A stretch of 38,291 bases of DNA, from NCBI GenBank assembly GCA_902578505.1, contig CACHDD010000003.1:1-38291 (forward strand), given 5' to 3'. The number at the start of each line of letters is the position of its first letter. Position 1 is the first letter of the stretch. A program made the position numbers and the translations under genes. The DNA comes from an uncultured Bacteroidota bacterium. Its GTDB lineage: Bacteria > Bacteroidota > Bacteroidia > Flavobacteriales > UA16. The notes below the pieces were generated by a model that was given only the letters and a program-made list of their open reading frames with translations, did no database searches and was not told the origin of the DNA. Shown here in pieces: positions 1 through 7,701 of the stretch.

Positions 1-483
1 GCTCTTACAGAAGAAAATCTTGCAATTAAAGAGCAATTTGAAGAAGTCAAAGACAGAAACGACAAGCTAGAACGTCGTCAAGTAAATATGGAAGAAATAA
101 TCGCCTCTGGTCAGGTTTTACAATGCTCGGAAATTAGTGCTGTTGGTATTCGCCTTCTTTCGTCCGGTAGACAGAGAGAAACGACAAGAGCCGATAGGGC
201 CGATATGATTAAGGTATGCTTTACCCTCCTTGAAAACGCAATTGCCGAATCAGGGGATAAAAATCTATACTTAAATATTTTGGCTCCAGACAGCACTCTT
301 CTTGTGTTTGAACAAGGGGCTGAATTTAGCGCTAAGCGAACTATTGATTATGCGAATGACAGACTAGATGCATGTATTTTCTATACCGCTGATGAATCTG
401 CTGAACTTACTTCTGGAATGTACCAAATCGTGATATTTGAAGAGGAGGTTGTGATAGGCAAAACGATGATTGAACTTAGATAA
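1..483 (+). CDS. Coiled-coil conserved Bacteroidota protein, C-terminal part (5' end outside window)
   Basis: The reading frame is open from base 1 to a TAA at 481-483, so the gene begins left of the window; the ATG at 88 is internal. The first 30 or so visible residues are highly charged (Glu/Lys/Arg/Gln-rich) and look like the end of a coiled coil. The rest is a compact globular domain of about 120 residues rich in beta-strand-like segments, including the stretch VGIRLLSSGRQRETTRADRA. I recognise this as a conserved Bacteroidota hypothetical sometimes labelled 'chromosome partitioning protein' by automatic annotation, but nothing visible supports a partitioning role. No signal peptide can be judged because the N-terminus is missing. 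Function unknown. Confidence 0.75.
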   Translation, partial: ALTEENLAIKEQFEEVKDRNDKLERRQVNMEEIIASGQVLQCSEISAVGIRLLSSGRQRETTRADRADMIKVCFTLLENAIAESGDKNLYLNILAPDSTLLVFEQGAEFSAKRTIDYANDRLDACIFYTADESAELTSGMYQIVIFEEEVVIGKTMIELR

Positions 484-557
484 TTTATCTCTGTGAATTA
501 AGGCCAAACGCTCACAAACATTCTATGCTCCAAATCCCTTATCATTTCTTATCTAGT

Positions 558-565
558 TATCTTTG
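558..565 (+). promoter_or_regulatory. Candidate -7 element for the rluB-like operon
   Basis: TATCTTTG matches the Bacteroidota -7 consensus TAnnTTTG exactly and ends 19 nt before the ATG at 585. No TTG is present at the expected -33 position, so this is a half-match. The 101-bp gap after the upstream gene makes a promoter here plausible. An exact TAnnTTTG occurs by chance about once per 4 kb per strand. Confidence 0.4.
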
Positions 566-584
566 TGACTTCAATCATTAGAAA

Positions 585-1508
585 ATGAAAAATCAACGAG
601 GTTCAGGCCGCCGTGGAGGCGCCCGGAGGACCAAGCCCGAATCGAAATCATTTGTCCCTAAGCAAAAAACTTCAGGGAGAAAGCTTAGTCAAAAGGGTCC
701 AGGAGTAAAAGCTACGCCAAAGAAGGTAAAGGGGCATAAGCCAAGTTATGATTCGAAGAGAAAAGCGTCGCTAAAGCAAAAGCCGCTATCAGACTCTAAT
801 GCTCCAATGAGGCTTAATCGCTTCGTTTCTCAAGCAGGCATTTGCTCGAGACGAGAGGCAGACGTGCTAATTGCTGCTGGCGTAGTTAGTGTAAACGGAA
901 AGGTTGTAACTAAGATGGGTTATAGAGTAGTTTCAACTGATAAAGTACAAGTTGAAGGGGACACGATTAAGGCTGAGGCAAAGAGATATGTCCTTCTTAA
1001 CAAGCCCAAAAACTTCCTGGCAACTGCGGAAGATCCACGTGGAAGAAGGACTGTAATGCAATTGATTAAGGGCGCTTGTAAAGAACGTGTTTACCCAGTA
1101 GGAAGGATTGATAAGGATACCACTGGCTTATTACTTTTAACTAACGATGGTGAAATGGCGAAGAGATTGTCAAATCCCAAAACAGGGGTTAGAAACCTAT
1201 ATCATGCAACAACATACGAGAAGGTTAAAAAAGAACACCTGTTAGCAATGTTAGAAGGGTTTGTGCTTGACGAGAAGTTTGTAAGAGTAGAAAAGGCAAG
1301 TTTTGTAAAGGACGATCCTAGACAAATTGGAGTTGAAATACACTCTGGCAGGAACAGGATTGTAAAAAGAATATTCGAGCATTTTGGATATAGAGTAACC
1401 AAGTTAGACAGAGTGATCTTTGGATGCTTGAACAAGAAAGACACTCCACGCGGAACTTGGAGGCACCTAACAGAACAAGAACTCAGTATATTAAGGATGA
1501 CAACGTGA
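585..1508 (+). CDS. rluB: RluB/RsuA-family 23S rRNA pseudouridine synthase
   Basis: Predicted to isomerise a uridine in large-subunit rRNA to pseudouridine. Three parts are visible. Residues 1-73 are a very basic, low-complexity tail rich in Lys/Arg/Gly/Ser, common in Bacteroidota members and probably RNA-binding. Residues 75-120 are an S4 domain (MRLNRFVSQAGICSRREAD). The catalytic domain follows, with the motif GRIDKDTTGLLLLTNDG, whose Asp176 is the expected catalytic residue. At 307 residues it is longer than E. coli RluB because of the tail. ATG 585 follows a candidate -7 element. Its TGA shares one base with the ATG of the next gene (TGATG), so translation is probably coupled. Whether it modifies the RluB or another site cannot be told from sequence. 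Confidence 0.88.
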   Translation: MKNQRGSGRRGGARRTKPESKSFVPKQKTSGRKLSQKGPGVKATPKKVKGHKPSYDSKRKASLKQKPLSDSNAPMRLNRFVSQAGICSRREADVLIAAGVVSVNGKVVTKMGYRVVSTDKVQVEGDTIKAEAKRYVLLNKPKNFLATAEDPRGRRTVMQLIKGACKERVYPVGRIDKDTTGLLLLTNDGEMAKRLSNPKTGVRNLYHATTYEKVKKEHLLAMLEGFVLDEKFVRVEKASFVKDDPRQIGVEIHSGRNRIVKRIFEHFGYRVTKLDRVIFGCLNKKDTPRGTWRHLTEQELSILRMTT

Positions 1509-2218
1509 TGAATGACAGCCTGGTAATAATTCCTACCTACAACGAAAAAGAAAACGTTGTTAAAATGCTTGAAGCCATAATGGGTCTTGAGTTTCCTTTT
1601 GACGTTCTTGTCGTTGATGATGGTTCGCCAGATGGAACTGCACAGCTTGTTCAGGAAGTTGCAGGGAATTATCCTGAAAGGATTCACCTTCTTAAAAGAA
1701 GAGGGAAGCTAGGTTTAGGTACTGCTTATATAGCTGGGTTTAAATGGGCTCTTAGCAGATCTTACGAATATGTTTTTGAGATGGATTGTGACTTCTCTCA
1801 CGACCCAAACGACCTTGTTAGATTGCGAATACCATGTGCTGAAGGTGGGTTCGGGGTTACTGTAGGATCTAGATATGTAAAAGGTGGCGGCATTGTAAAC
1901 TGGCCTTTTTTGAGAAGGCTTATTAGTCGAGGAGCATCAATTTATGTGAATTTAATTCTTCGGCTTGGAGTTCGAGACAGCACTGCTGGATTTGTAGCAT
2001 ATAAAAGAGAGGTTTTAGAAGCGATAGACTTAGACGCAGTAAGATTTATTGGATATGCGTTCCAAATAGAAATGAAATTCCGAGCAAAGAGACTTGGTTA
2101 TAAAATAGCAGAGGTTCCTATTAGTTTTCGTGATAGAGTTTTAGGCACATCTAAGATGAGTTTAGATATCTTTAATGAAGCTTTTCTGGGTGTAATTAAA
2201 ATTCGATTTCTAAAATAA
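1508..2218 (+). CDS. Polyprenol monophosphomannose synthase-like glycosyltransferase (GT2, DPM1-like)
   Basis: A 236-residue GT-A glycosyltransferase resembling dolichol-phosphate mannose synthase, expected to transfer a sugar from a nucleotide donor to a polyprenyl phosphate at the inner membrane. Visible signatures are VIIPTYNEKENV at the N-terminus, VVDDGSPDGT (residues 35-44) and the metal-binding DCD at 93-95 followed by FSHDP. No C-terminal membrane helices are present, as in the soluble catalytic type. The frame is open further upstream to 1424, inside the previous gene, but ATG 1508 gives the canonical N-terminus and overlaps the upstream stop by one base. It lies 5 nt before the dihydroorotase. 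The sugar is unproven. Confidence 0.88.
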   Translation: MNDSLVIIPTYNEKENVVKMLEAIMGLEFPFDVLVVDDGSPDGTAQLVQEVAGNYPERIHLLKRRGKLGLGTAYIAGFKWALSRSYEYVFEMDCDFSHDPNDLVRLRIPCAEGGFGVTVGSRYVKGGGIVNWPFLRRLISRGASIYVNLILRLGVRDSTAGFVAYKREVLEAIDLDAVRFIGYAFQIEMKFRAKRLGYKIAEVPISFRDRVLGTSKMSLDIFNEAFLGVIKIRFLK

Positions 2219-2223
2219 GAAGT

Positions 2224-3570
2224 ATGTCAATATCAACATTGATAAGAAATGCTCACGTAGTGAATGAAGGTACCGTAACCGTTAGTGACGTCTTAATCGT
2301 TGGGGACAGTATTGCTAAAATTGGAAAGGGGTTAGACGTAGAAGCCACTGAGTCAATCGATGCTACTGGACTTTGGCTTATGCCTGGAATCATCGACGAT
2401 CAAGTACACTTTAGAGAGCCGGGCCTAACACACAAAGCTGACCTTAAGACCGAATCTAAAGCTGCTGCTGCTGGAGGAGTCACATCGTTTATGGAAATGC
2501 CTAACACTGTTCCTCAAGCTTTAACTCAACAGCTTTTACAAGATAAATATGAGAGAGCTGCTGAGGTTAGTGCAGTGAATTATAGCTTCTTTATGGGTGC
2601 AAGCAACAATAATTTAAATGAGGTGCTAAAAACAGATCCAAAAAGAGTTTGTGGAGTTAAGGTTTTTATGGGATCATCTACTGGTGATATGCTTGTAGAT
2701 GAGAGAAAAATTCTTGAAGGTATTTTTAAAGAAAGCCCCACAATTGTTGCAACTCACTGCGAAGAAGAAGCTGTTGTAAGGGCAAACATGGCTGCAGCAA
2801 AGGAGCGTTGGGGCGAGAGGGTGCCAATAGGTCAACATCCATTTATTCGTTCTGCTGAAGCTTGCTATCAGAGCTCATCGAAAGCTATAGAGCTTGCCAC
2901 AAAGCATGGAGCGAGGTTGCACATATTACATATATCAACTGCTCGAGAGTTAGAGCTATTTGACGGCAATATTCCCCTAAAGGAAAAAAAGATTACTTCT
3001 GAAGCTTGTATACACCACCTGTGGTTTACTGACGCAGATTATGCAGATAAAGGAACTTACATTAAGTGGAATCCTGCTGTAAAGTCTGAAGATGACAGAA
3101 ATGCTCTTAGAGCTGCTTTGCAAGATGGAAGGATTGATGTGATTGCTACGGACCACGCACCACACACCGTTGAAGAAAAGAGTCGCTCATATTTCAAAGC
3201 TCCATCAGGAGGGCCGCTTGTACAACATGGGTTGCCTGCAATGCTAGAGCTTGTACACCAAGGTGAAATCGAAATAGAAAAGGTAATCGACCTAATGTGT
3301 CACAGAGTTGCTGAGCTATTCGAAATAAAAGACAGAGGCTATATCAGAGAAGGGTATAAAGCAGATTTAGTTCTTGTAAACCCCGATGCAAATTGGACTG
3401 TAACAGGGGAAAATATTCTATACAAATGTGGATGGTCTCCTTTTACTGGATATGAGTTTAAGTCTCACGTAACTGGCACTTGGGTAAATGGTGTAAAGGT
3501 TTGGGATGGAGTAAATATTTTAACTGAAGAAGGAAATCATGCAGGCGAAAGGCTTGAATTCAATCGTTAA
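2224..3570 (+). CDS. pyrC: Dihydroorotase-like amidohydrolase (class I), altered metal site
   Basis: Expected role: reversible cyclisation of carbamoyl aspartate to dihydroorotate in pyrimidine synthesis. The 448-residue length and the overall fold motifs fit the amidohydrolase superfamily: PGIIDDQVHFREPG (54-67), GGVTSFMEMPNT, GVKVFMGSSTG (144-154), ATHCE with His178, LHILHIST with His236, and ATDHAPH with Asp310. The usual HxH metal motif reads Gln60-Val-His62, so one histidine ligand is replaced; Arg64 of the substrate-binding REPG is kept. The FTDDG segment of Bacillus-type enzymes is replaced by FMGSS, with Lys146 nearby. I recall the same DDQVHFREPG form in other Flavobacteriia enzymes annotated as dihydroorotase. 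It could instead be an allantoinase or a related hydrolase. The 3' end overlaps the next gene by 32 nt. Confidence 0.8.
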   Translation: MSISTLIRNAHVVNEGTVTVSDVLIVGDSIAKIGKGLDVEATESIDATGLWLMPGIIDDQVHFREPGLTHKADLKTESKAAAAGGVTSFMEMPNTVPQALTQQLLQDKYERAAEVSAVNYSFFMGASNNNLNEVLKTDPKRVCGVKVFMGSSTGDMLVDERKILEGIFKESPTIVATHCEEEAVVRANMAAAKERWGERVPIGQHPFIRSAEACYQSSSKAIELATKHGARLHILHISTARELELFDGNIPLKEKKITSEACIHHLWFTDADYADKGTYIKWNPAVKSEDDRNALRAALQDGRIDVIATDHAPHTVEEKSRSYFKAPSGGPLVQHGLPAMLELVHQGEIEIEKVIDLMCHRVAELFEIKDRGYIREGYKADLVLVNPDANWTVTGENILYKCGWSPFTGYEFKSHVTGTWVNGVKVWDGVNILTEEGNHAGERLEFNR

Positions 3571-3934
3571 AACGCTTTATGCAATATTAATCCTGATCGG
3601 GTGCTCAACAGACCCAAAGGATAATCCTTTAGCGTCGCCTTCAATAGATTCTGGATTGATGCAAAAAGAAAATCTTGTCGCCTTACTCAAAGATGTTTAT
3701 ATTGCTGAAGCAGCATATAAAACAAAAGTTGTCATTCATCAGGTTAATGAAGATGTGCTGGTCGAAAATTACTCAACTATTTTTGCGGATCATGGCATCA
3801 CTGCTGAAGAATTTAAAGAATCATATACCTGGTGGTGGGAGCATCCTGCTGCAATGAAATCTGTGCTTCAAGAAGTAACTGAAAGATTAAATGAATTAGA
3901 GCACAGCGACGATTATAAAATTGAATCTAAATAA
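3539..3934 (+). CDS. DUF4296 lipoprotein
   Basis: A 131-residue predicted lipoprotein of the Bacteroidota DUF4296 family. The N-terminus has a short hydrophobic segment ending in the lipobox LIGC (Cys about residue 22), so the mature protein should be membrane-anchored. The body carries the family pattern around KDVYIAEAAY and a helical region with EFKESYTWWWEHPAAM. Its ATG lies inside the dihydroorotase gene, overlapping it by 32 nt, and its 3' end overlaps the convergent epimerase by 22 nt. The dihydroorotase-DUF4296-epimerase arrangement is one I recognise from other flavobacteria. No biochemical role is known to me. Confidence 0.82.
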   Translation: MQAKGLNSIVKTLYAILILIGCSTDPKDNPLASPSIDSGLMQKENLVALLKDVYIAEAAYKTKVVIHQVNEDVLVENYSTIFADHGITAEEFKESYTWWWEHPAAMKSVLQEVTERLNELEHSDDYKIESK

Positions 3935-4911
3935 GCCTTTCCTGCTCTTTTTATTGCGATGTCAACATCCTCGTAGGACCAGCCGTCTAAGGTTTTTAAA
4001 ATCTTAGTGCCATCATATTTAGCGTCAAGTTGAGCCATAAGTATACTTGCCTTATTCGCAGGTGACTTCCTGCCATAAAATATCTCGTAAAATTTAAAGA
4101 TTAAGACTACCAGGTTGATCATCCACCCTTTGACAACCTTGGTTGGAGGAGCGGCGTTAACTGATTTGGCAATTTTAGTCATGACATCCTTATAGCTCAA
4201 GTTGGCTCCATTCAATAAAAATCTTTGCCCCCAAGTCCCTCTTTCTGCCAAGGCCAAACAAGCCGAAGCAACATCCCTAGCAGACACGAAACCATTAGAG
4301 CCCGCTGAGTGTACAGGCAAGCCCTTTGCCGTTTGTGAGAAGAGTTCTCCGGAAGATCTTGAAAAATCACCCTCGCCAATTATGATGGTTGGATTTACAA
4401 TGAGAACGTCTAGTCCTTCTTCTTGTCCTCGCCAAACTTCCAATTCAGAGGCATATTTGCTCCTTGCATATTCGTTATCAAAAGGGCCCTCTTCAAATGG
4501 AGTTTCTTCTGTAATAGAGCTCTTTGTAGAATGGCCTAATGCTGCAACTGAACTTACGTATACGAGCTTTCTAATGCCGGCAATTAGCATGACATTTACT
4601 ACGTTTTCTGTTCCACCTTGATTGATGCCCATTAAGTTTGGCTCGTCAGAAGGATGAAAGCTAACTAGCGCGGCTAAATGAAACACTCTATCACAACCGG
4701 TGAGCGCTAATTCCATTTCGTCATAATCACTTGTGTCACCGTACACCCATTCAAGTTTGTCAGTAGAAATGCCTTGGGCGTGTATAAACCTCTCGACAGA
4801 TTCAACATCGGAGCCTTCTCTTCTTAACGCCTTAACAGAACCGCCTTTAGACAAAAGTTGGGCTAATAATTCTCTCCCTACAATACCTGTTCCACCGGTA
4901 ACAAAATCCAT
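3913..4911 (-). CDS. NAD(P)-dependent epimerase/dihydroflavonol-4-reductase-like protein (extended SDR)
   Basis: A 332-residue extended short-chain dehydrogenase/reductase. It starts with the Rossmann motif TGGTGIVGRELL (GxxGxxG type), continues with VFHLAALVSF, and has the active-site pair Tyr-x-x-x-Lys in EYARSKYASE, preceded by the catalytic-serine strand LVYVSSVAALG. These features indicate NAD(P)-dependent oxidation/reduction or epimerisation of a sugar, sterol or flavonoid-like substrate; the substrate is not predictable. The frame is open to 5004, but the ATG at 4911 places the Rossmann motif at the extreme N-terminus as usual and avoids overlap with uvrC. Only 19 bp separate it from the divergent uvrC. 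An exact -7-like TACCTTTG ends 4 nt before the ATG. Confidence 0.85.
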   Translation of the reverse strand: MDFVTGGTGIVGRELLAQLLSKGGSVKALRREGSDVESVERFIHAQGISTDKLEWVYGDTSDYDEMELALTGCDRVFHLAALVSFHPSDEPNLMGINQGGTENVVNVMLIAGIRKLVYVSSVAALGHSTKSSITEETPFEEGPFDNEYARSKYASELEVWRGQEEGLDVLIVNPTIIIGEGDFSRSSGELFSQTAKGLPVHSAGSNGFVSARDVASACLALAERGTWGQRFLLNGANLSYKDVMTKIAKSVNAAPPTKVVKGWMINLVVLIFKFYEIFYGRKSPANKASILMAQLDAKYDGTKILKTLDGWSYEDVDIAIKRAGKAYLDSIL

Positions 4912-4915
4912 GCTC

Positions 4916-4933
4916 CAAAGGTAGCTATCTTTG
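4916..4933. promoter_or_regulatory. Back-to-back candidate -7 elements of epimerase (-) and uvrC (+)
   Basis: Two exact TAnnTTTG matches face away from each other: TACCTTTG on the minus strand (4923 to 4916) and TATCTTTG on the plus strand (4926-4933). The minus element ends 4 nt before the epimerase ATG. The plus element overlaps the TTG codon at 4931 and ends 6 nt before the in-frame GTG at 4940. If both are used, transcription would begin about at the start codons, giving leaderless or nearly leaderless mRNAs. No TTG is seen at the -33 distance for either. Confidence 0.4.
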
Positions 4934-6733
4934 ATCGTTGTGAAGCCCTCTGACCACATAGCTAAATTGTTAAAGCGCCTGCCACAAGAGCCAGGCGTAT
5001 ACAAACATTTCGATTCTAAGGGTGAGCTTCTTTATGTTGGAAAGGCCAAAAACCTAAAGAAGAGAGTAAGCAGCTACTTTAATCGCAAATCATACGACAA
5101 TAAAAAAACTAAAACACTTGTAAGGAAAATAGAAGATGTCGAGTGGATAGTAACTCACACTGAACAAGACGCACTCCTGCTTGAAAACACTCTAATTAAA
5201 AAGCATAAACCTACCTATAATATCCTTTTAAAGGACGATAAGACTTTCCCGTTTTTGGTCATAAAAAACGAGGATTTTCCAAGGGTGGTTTCAACGCGGC
5301 AAACCTCAAAAAACGGGGGTGAATATTTTGGCCCATTTACAAGTAAAAGAAGTATGTATACTCTTCTTGACTTGTGCAAGAAACTATATCCAATAAGGTC
5401 GTGTTCACTGAAATTAAGTGATAAAAACATACAAAGCGGGAAGTTCCGGGTGTGTTTGGAGTATCACGTTGGGAATTGTTTGGGTCCTTGTGTTGGAAAG
5501 CAAGAAAAATCAGATTACGATAACAGCATAGCTTCAATAAGACATGTGCTTAAGGGGAATTTATCTGAGGTCAAGGAAGAGCTTAAGAAAAGAATGAAAG
5601 ATGCTGCTGAGAGTTTGGCCTTTGAAAAAGCAGACTTGATTAAATCTAAACTAAAGTCTCTAGAAAAATACCAAGCAAAGAGCACGGTGGTTAATCCAAC
5701 TATTACGAATGTAGATGTCTTTTCTATTATTAGTGACAGTACAAGTGCATATGTCAACTGCATGAATATAGTAAGCGGTTCGATTGTAAGAGGCCAAACC
5801 TTCGAAATAAAAAAGCAGGTTGCAGAAGGTGATGAGGAGGTTCTTCAGTCTGCTATTCCTCTAATTCGTGAGGTTTTTAGAAGTAAGAGTAAGGAGCTAA
5901 TTCTTCCGTTTGATTTGGGCTTAGAGGAGGGTCTTAGGGGTGTCGTGCCCAAAAAGGGGGATAAAAAGAGGTTATTAGAAATGTCCGAGAAAAATGTCTT
6001 GTTCTTTATGAAGGACAGGCATAAGCAGCAAGAGCAGGTCGATCCTGAGGCTGCTGTGATGAGGCTGCTGGAAACGATGAAGGGAGATTTGGGCTTAAAA
6101 GAGTACCCAAGGCATATAGAGTGTTTTGATAATTCAAATATTCAGGGGACAAACCCAACGTCGGCTTGCGTTGTTTTTAAAAATTGCAAGCCTGCAAAGA
6201 GAGATTACAGGCATTTTAATATCAAATCGGTAGAGGGGCCAGATGATTTTGCAAGTATGAAGGAGGCGGTATACAGAAGGTATAGAAGGCTGGCAGAAGA
6301 GGGTGATTCTTTGCCTCAACTTTTGATTATTGATGGAGGAAAAGGCCAAATCTCACATGCAATGGAGGCCCTTGAAGAATTGGGTCTCGATGGAGAGATT
6401 AAAGTTGTTGGGATAGCTAAAAGACTTGAGGAATTGTACTTCCCCGGTGACTCAGCTCCATTGTATTTAGACAAAAGATCTGAAACACTAAAGGTGATTC
6501 AACAGATGAGAAATGAAGCCCACCGTTTCTCGTTAAAACATCACAGGAACAAACGAAGCAAGGGGGCTTTAGGGTCAGAATTGGATAATATCAAGGGCGT
6601 TGGGGAGGCAAGCATACAAAAATTGCTTGACGTATTTGGGTCTGTAAAGGGGGTTAAAGAAGCAAGCGCTAAAGACCTTAAAAAGGTCGTAAACTCAAAA
6701 GCGGCAAAAAGTATCTTAGACTACTTTAATTAA
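4931..6733 (+). CDS. uvrC: Excinuclease ABC subunit C
   Basis: UvrC makes the two incisions around DNA damage during UvrABC nucleotide excision repair. The 600-residue protein has the usual order: a GIY-YIG nuclease domain (GVYKHF to LLYVGKAKNLKKR, about residues 21-45), a UVR motif that binds UvrB (about 205-235, with FEKADLIKSKLKSLEKY), the RNase H-like second nuclease domain (ECFDNSNIQGT, LLIIDGGKGQ), and a C-terminal helix-hairpin-helix region (IKGVGEASIQKLLDVFGS). There is no in-frame ATG between the upstream stop at 4922-4924 and the conserved N-terminus, so the start is TTG 4931 or GTG 4940. A -7-like TATCTTTG overlapping the TTG argues for GTG 4940. The 3' end overlaps the convergent gene by 4 nt. 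Confidence 0.95.
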   Translation: MIVVKPSDHIAKLLKRLPQEPGVYKHFDSKGELLYVGKAKNLKKRVSSYFNRKSYDNKKTKTLVRKIEDVEWIVTHTEQDALLLENTLIKKHKPTYNILLKDDKTFPFLVIKNEDFPRVVSTRQTSKNGGEYFGPFTSKRSMYTLLDLCKKLYPIRSCSLKLSDKNIQSGKFRVCLEYHVGNCLGPCVGKQEKSDYDNSIASIRHVLKGNLSEVKEELKKRMKDAAESLAFEKADLIKSKLKSLEKYQAKSTVVNPTITNVDVFSIISDSTSAYVNCMNIVSGSIVRGQTFEIKKQVAEGDEEVLQSAIPLIREVFRSKSKELILPFDLGLEEGLRGVVPKKGDKKRLLEMSEKNVLFFMKDRHKQQEQVDPEAAVMRLLETMKGDLGLKEYPRHIECFDNSNIQGTNPTSACVVFKNCKPAKRDYRHFNIKSVEGPDDFASMKEAVYRRYRRLAEEGDSLPQLLIIDGGKGQISHAMEALEELGLDGEIKVVGIAKRLEELYFPGDSAPLYLDKRSETLKVIQQMRNEAHRFSLKHHRNKRSKGALGSELDNIKGVGEASIQKLLDVFGSVKGVKEASAKDLKKVVNSKAAKSILDYFN

Positions 6734-7701
6734 AATTCAAAGCGTTTGCCAAGCTTCATTCCTCCTGCGGCTTTATAGCCTTCAATAATGTTTTGGACTA
6801 CTTCGTTTGCTGGTTTAATCTCATTGAGCATGGATGATATTTGCCCTATCTCAAGCTCGCCTTCTGAAAGGTCTCCTTCAAACATTCCCTTTTTAGATCG
6901 GCCTCTGCCGAGTAAATCTGCAAGTTCCTCTGTTGTTGCTTTGGCCTTGTAAGCCTCAACTACCTTTTGGTAAAATTCGTTGTGAATCATTCTTACAGGA
7001 GTTAGTTCTTTTAAAGTGAGAGTTGTTGCTCCCTCATCTAATCCAACTACTGTGTTTTTAAAGTCAATGTGTGCCGAAGATTCTTGAGTTACTACAAATC
7101 TCGAGCCCATTTGAACTCCCTCAGCTCCTAGCACCATTGCTGCAAGCATCGATTTTCCGTCGTGAAGTCCTCCTGCAGCGATAACGGGAATATTTACCGC
7201 ATCAACTACTGCGGGAATCAGACACATCGTCGTTGTCTCGTCCCTTCCGTTGTGCCCTCCTGCTTCAAATCCTTCACAAACTACAGCGTCTACTCCTGCA
7301 GCTTCTGATTTTGCAGCGAACATTGCGCTACTCACTACGTGAACCACCTTGATTCCGTGTTCTTTTAGCGTTGACGTCCACTTTTTTGGAGACCCTGCGC
7401 TTGTGAAAACAATTGGAACTTCGTGCTTGATAATGTTTGCAATGTGCTTGTCTATGTCCGGGTATAAAAGCGGAAGATTAACAGCAAATGGCTTGTTTGT
7501 TGCGGCCTTACACTTAGCGATGTGTTCGTCCAAGATGTCTGGGTACATGCTCCCAGAGCCAATTATTCCAAGCCCACCTGCGTTACTTACTGCTGAAGCT
7601 AGCTCCCAGCCTGCGCACCATACCATGCCCCCCTGCACAAGGGGATACTTAATGCCAAAAAGTTCAGTGATTCGGTTGGTTTGGTTTACGTCTGCAGCCA
7701 T
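6730..7701 (-). CDS. Nitronate monooxygenase / FabK-like FMN-dependent oxidoreductase
   Basis: A 323-residue TIM-barrel flavoprotein of the 2-nitropropane dioxygenase/NMO family. Diagnostic stretches are YPLVQGGMVWCAG near the N-terminus, SNAGGLGIIGSG, FAVNLPL, the EAGGHNGRDE loop containing the family His, and the phosphate-binding end of the barrel, IAAGGLHDGKSMLAAMVLGAEGVQMGSRF. It may detoxify alkyl nitronates or act as a FabK-type enoyl-ACP reductase; the sequence alone does not separate these. It is the last gene of a minus-strand operon. Its ATG shares one base with the thiL stop (TAATG), and its end overlaps uvrC by 4 nt. Confidence 0.85.
   Translation of the reverse strand: MAADVNQTNRITELFGIKYPLVQGGMVWCAGWELASAVSNAGGLGIIGSGSMYPDILDEHIAKCKAATNKPFAVNLPLLYPDIDKHIANIIKHEVPIVFTSAGSPKKWTSTLKEHGIKVVHVVSSAMFAAKSEAAGVDAVVCEGFEAGGHNGRDETTTMCLIPAVVDAVNIPVIAAGGLHDGKSMLAAMVLGAEGVQMGSRFVVTQESSAHIDFKNTVVGLDEGATTLTLKELTPVRMIHNEFYQKVVEAYKAKATTEELADLLGRGRSKKGMFEGDLSEGELEIGQISSMLNEIKPANEVVQNIIEGYKAAGGMKLGKRFEF

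Noticed and set aside
1202..1687. 161-codon open frame on the minus strand
   Set aside because: It is the complement of the pseudouridine synthase and glycosyltransferase genes, and its translation shows no family or sensible composition.
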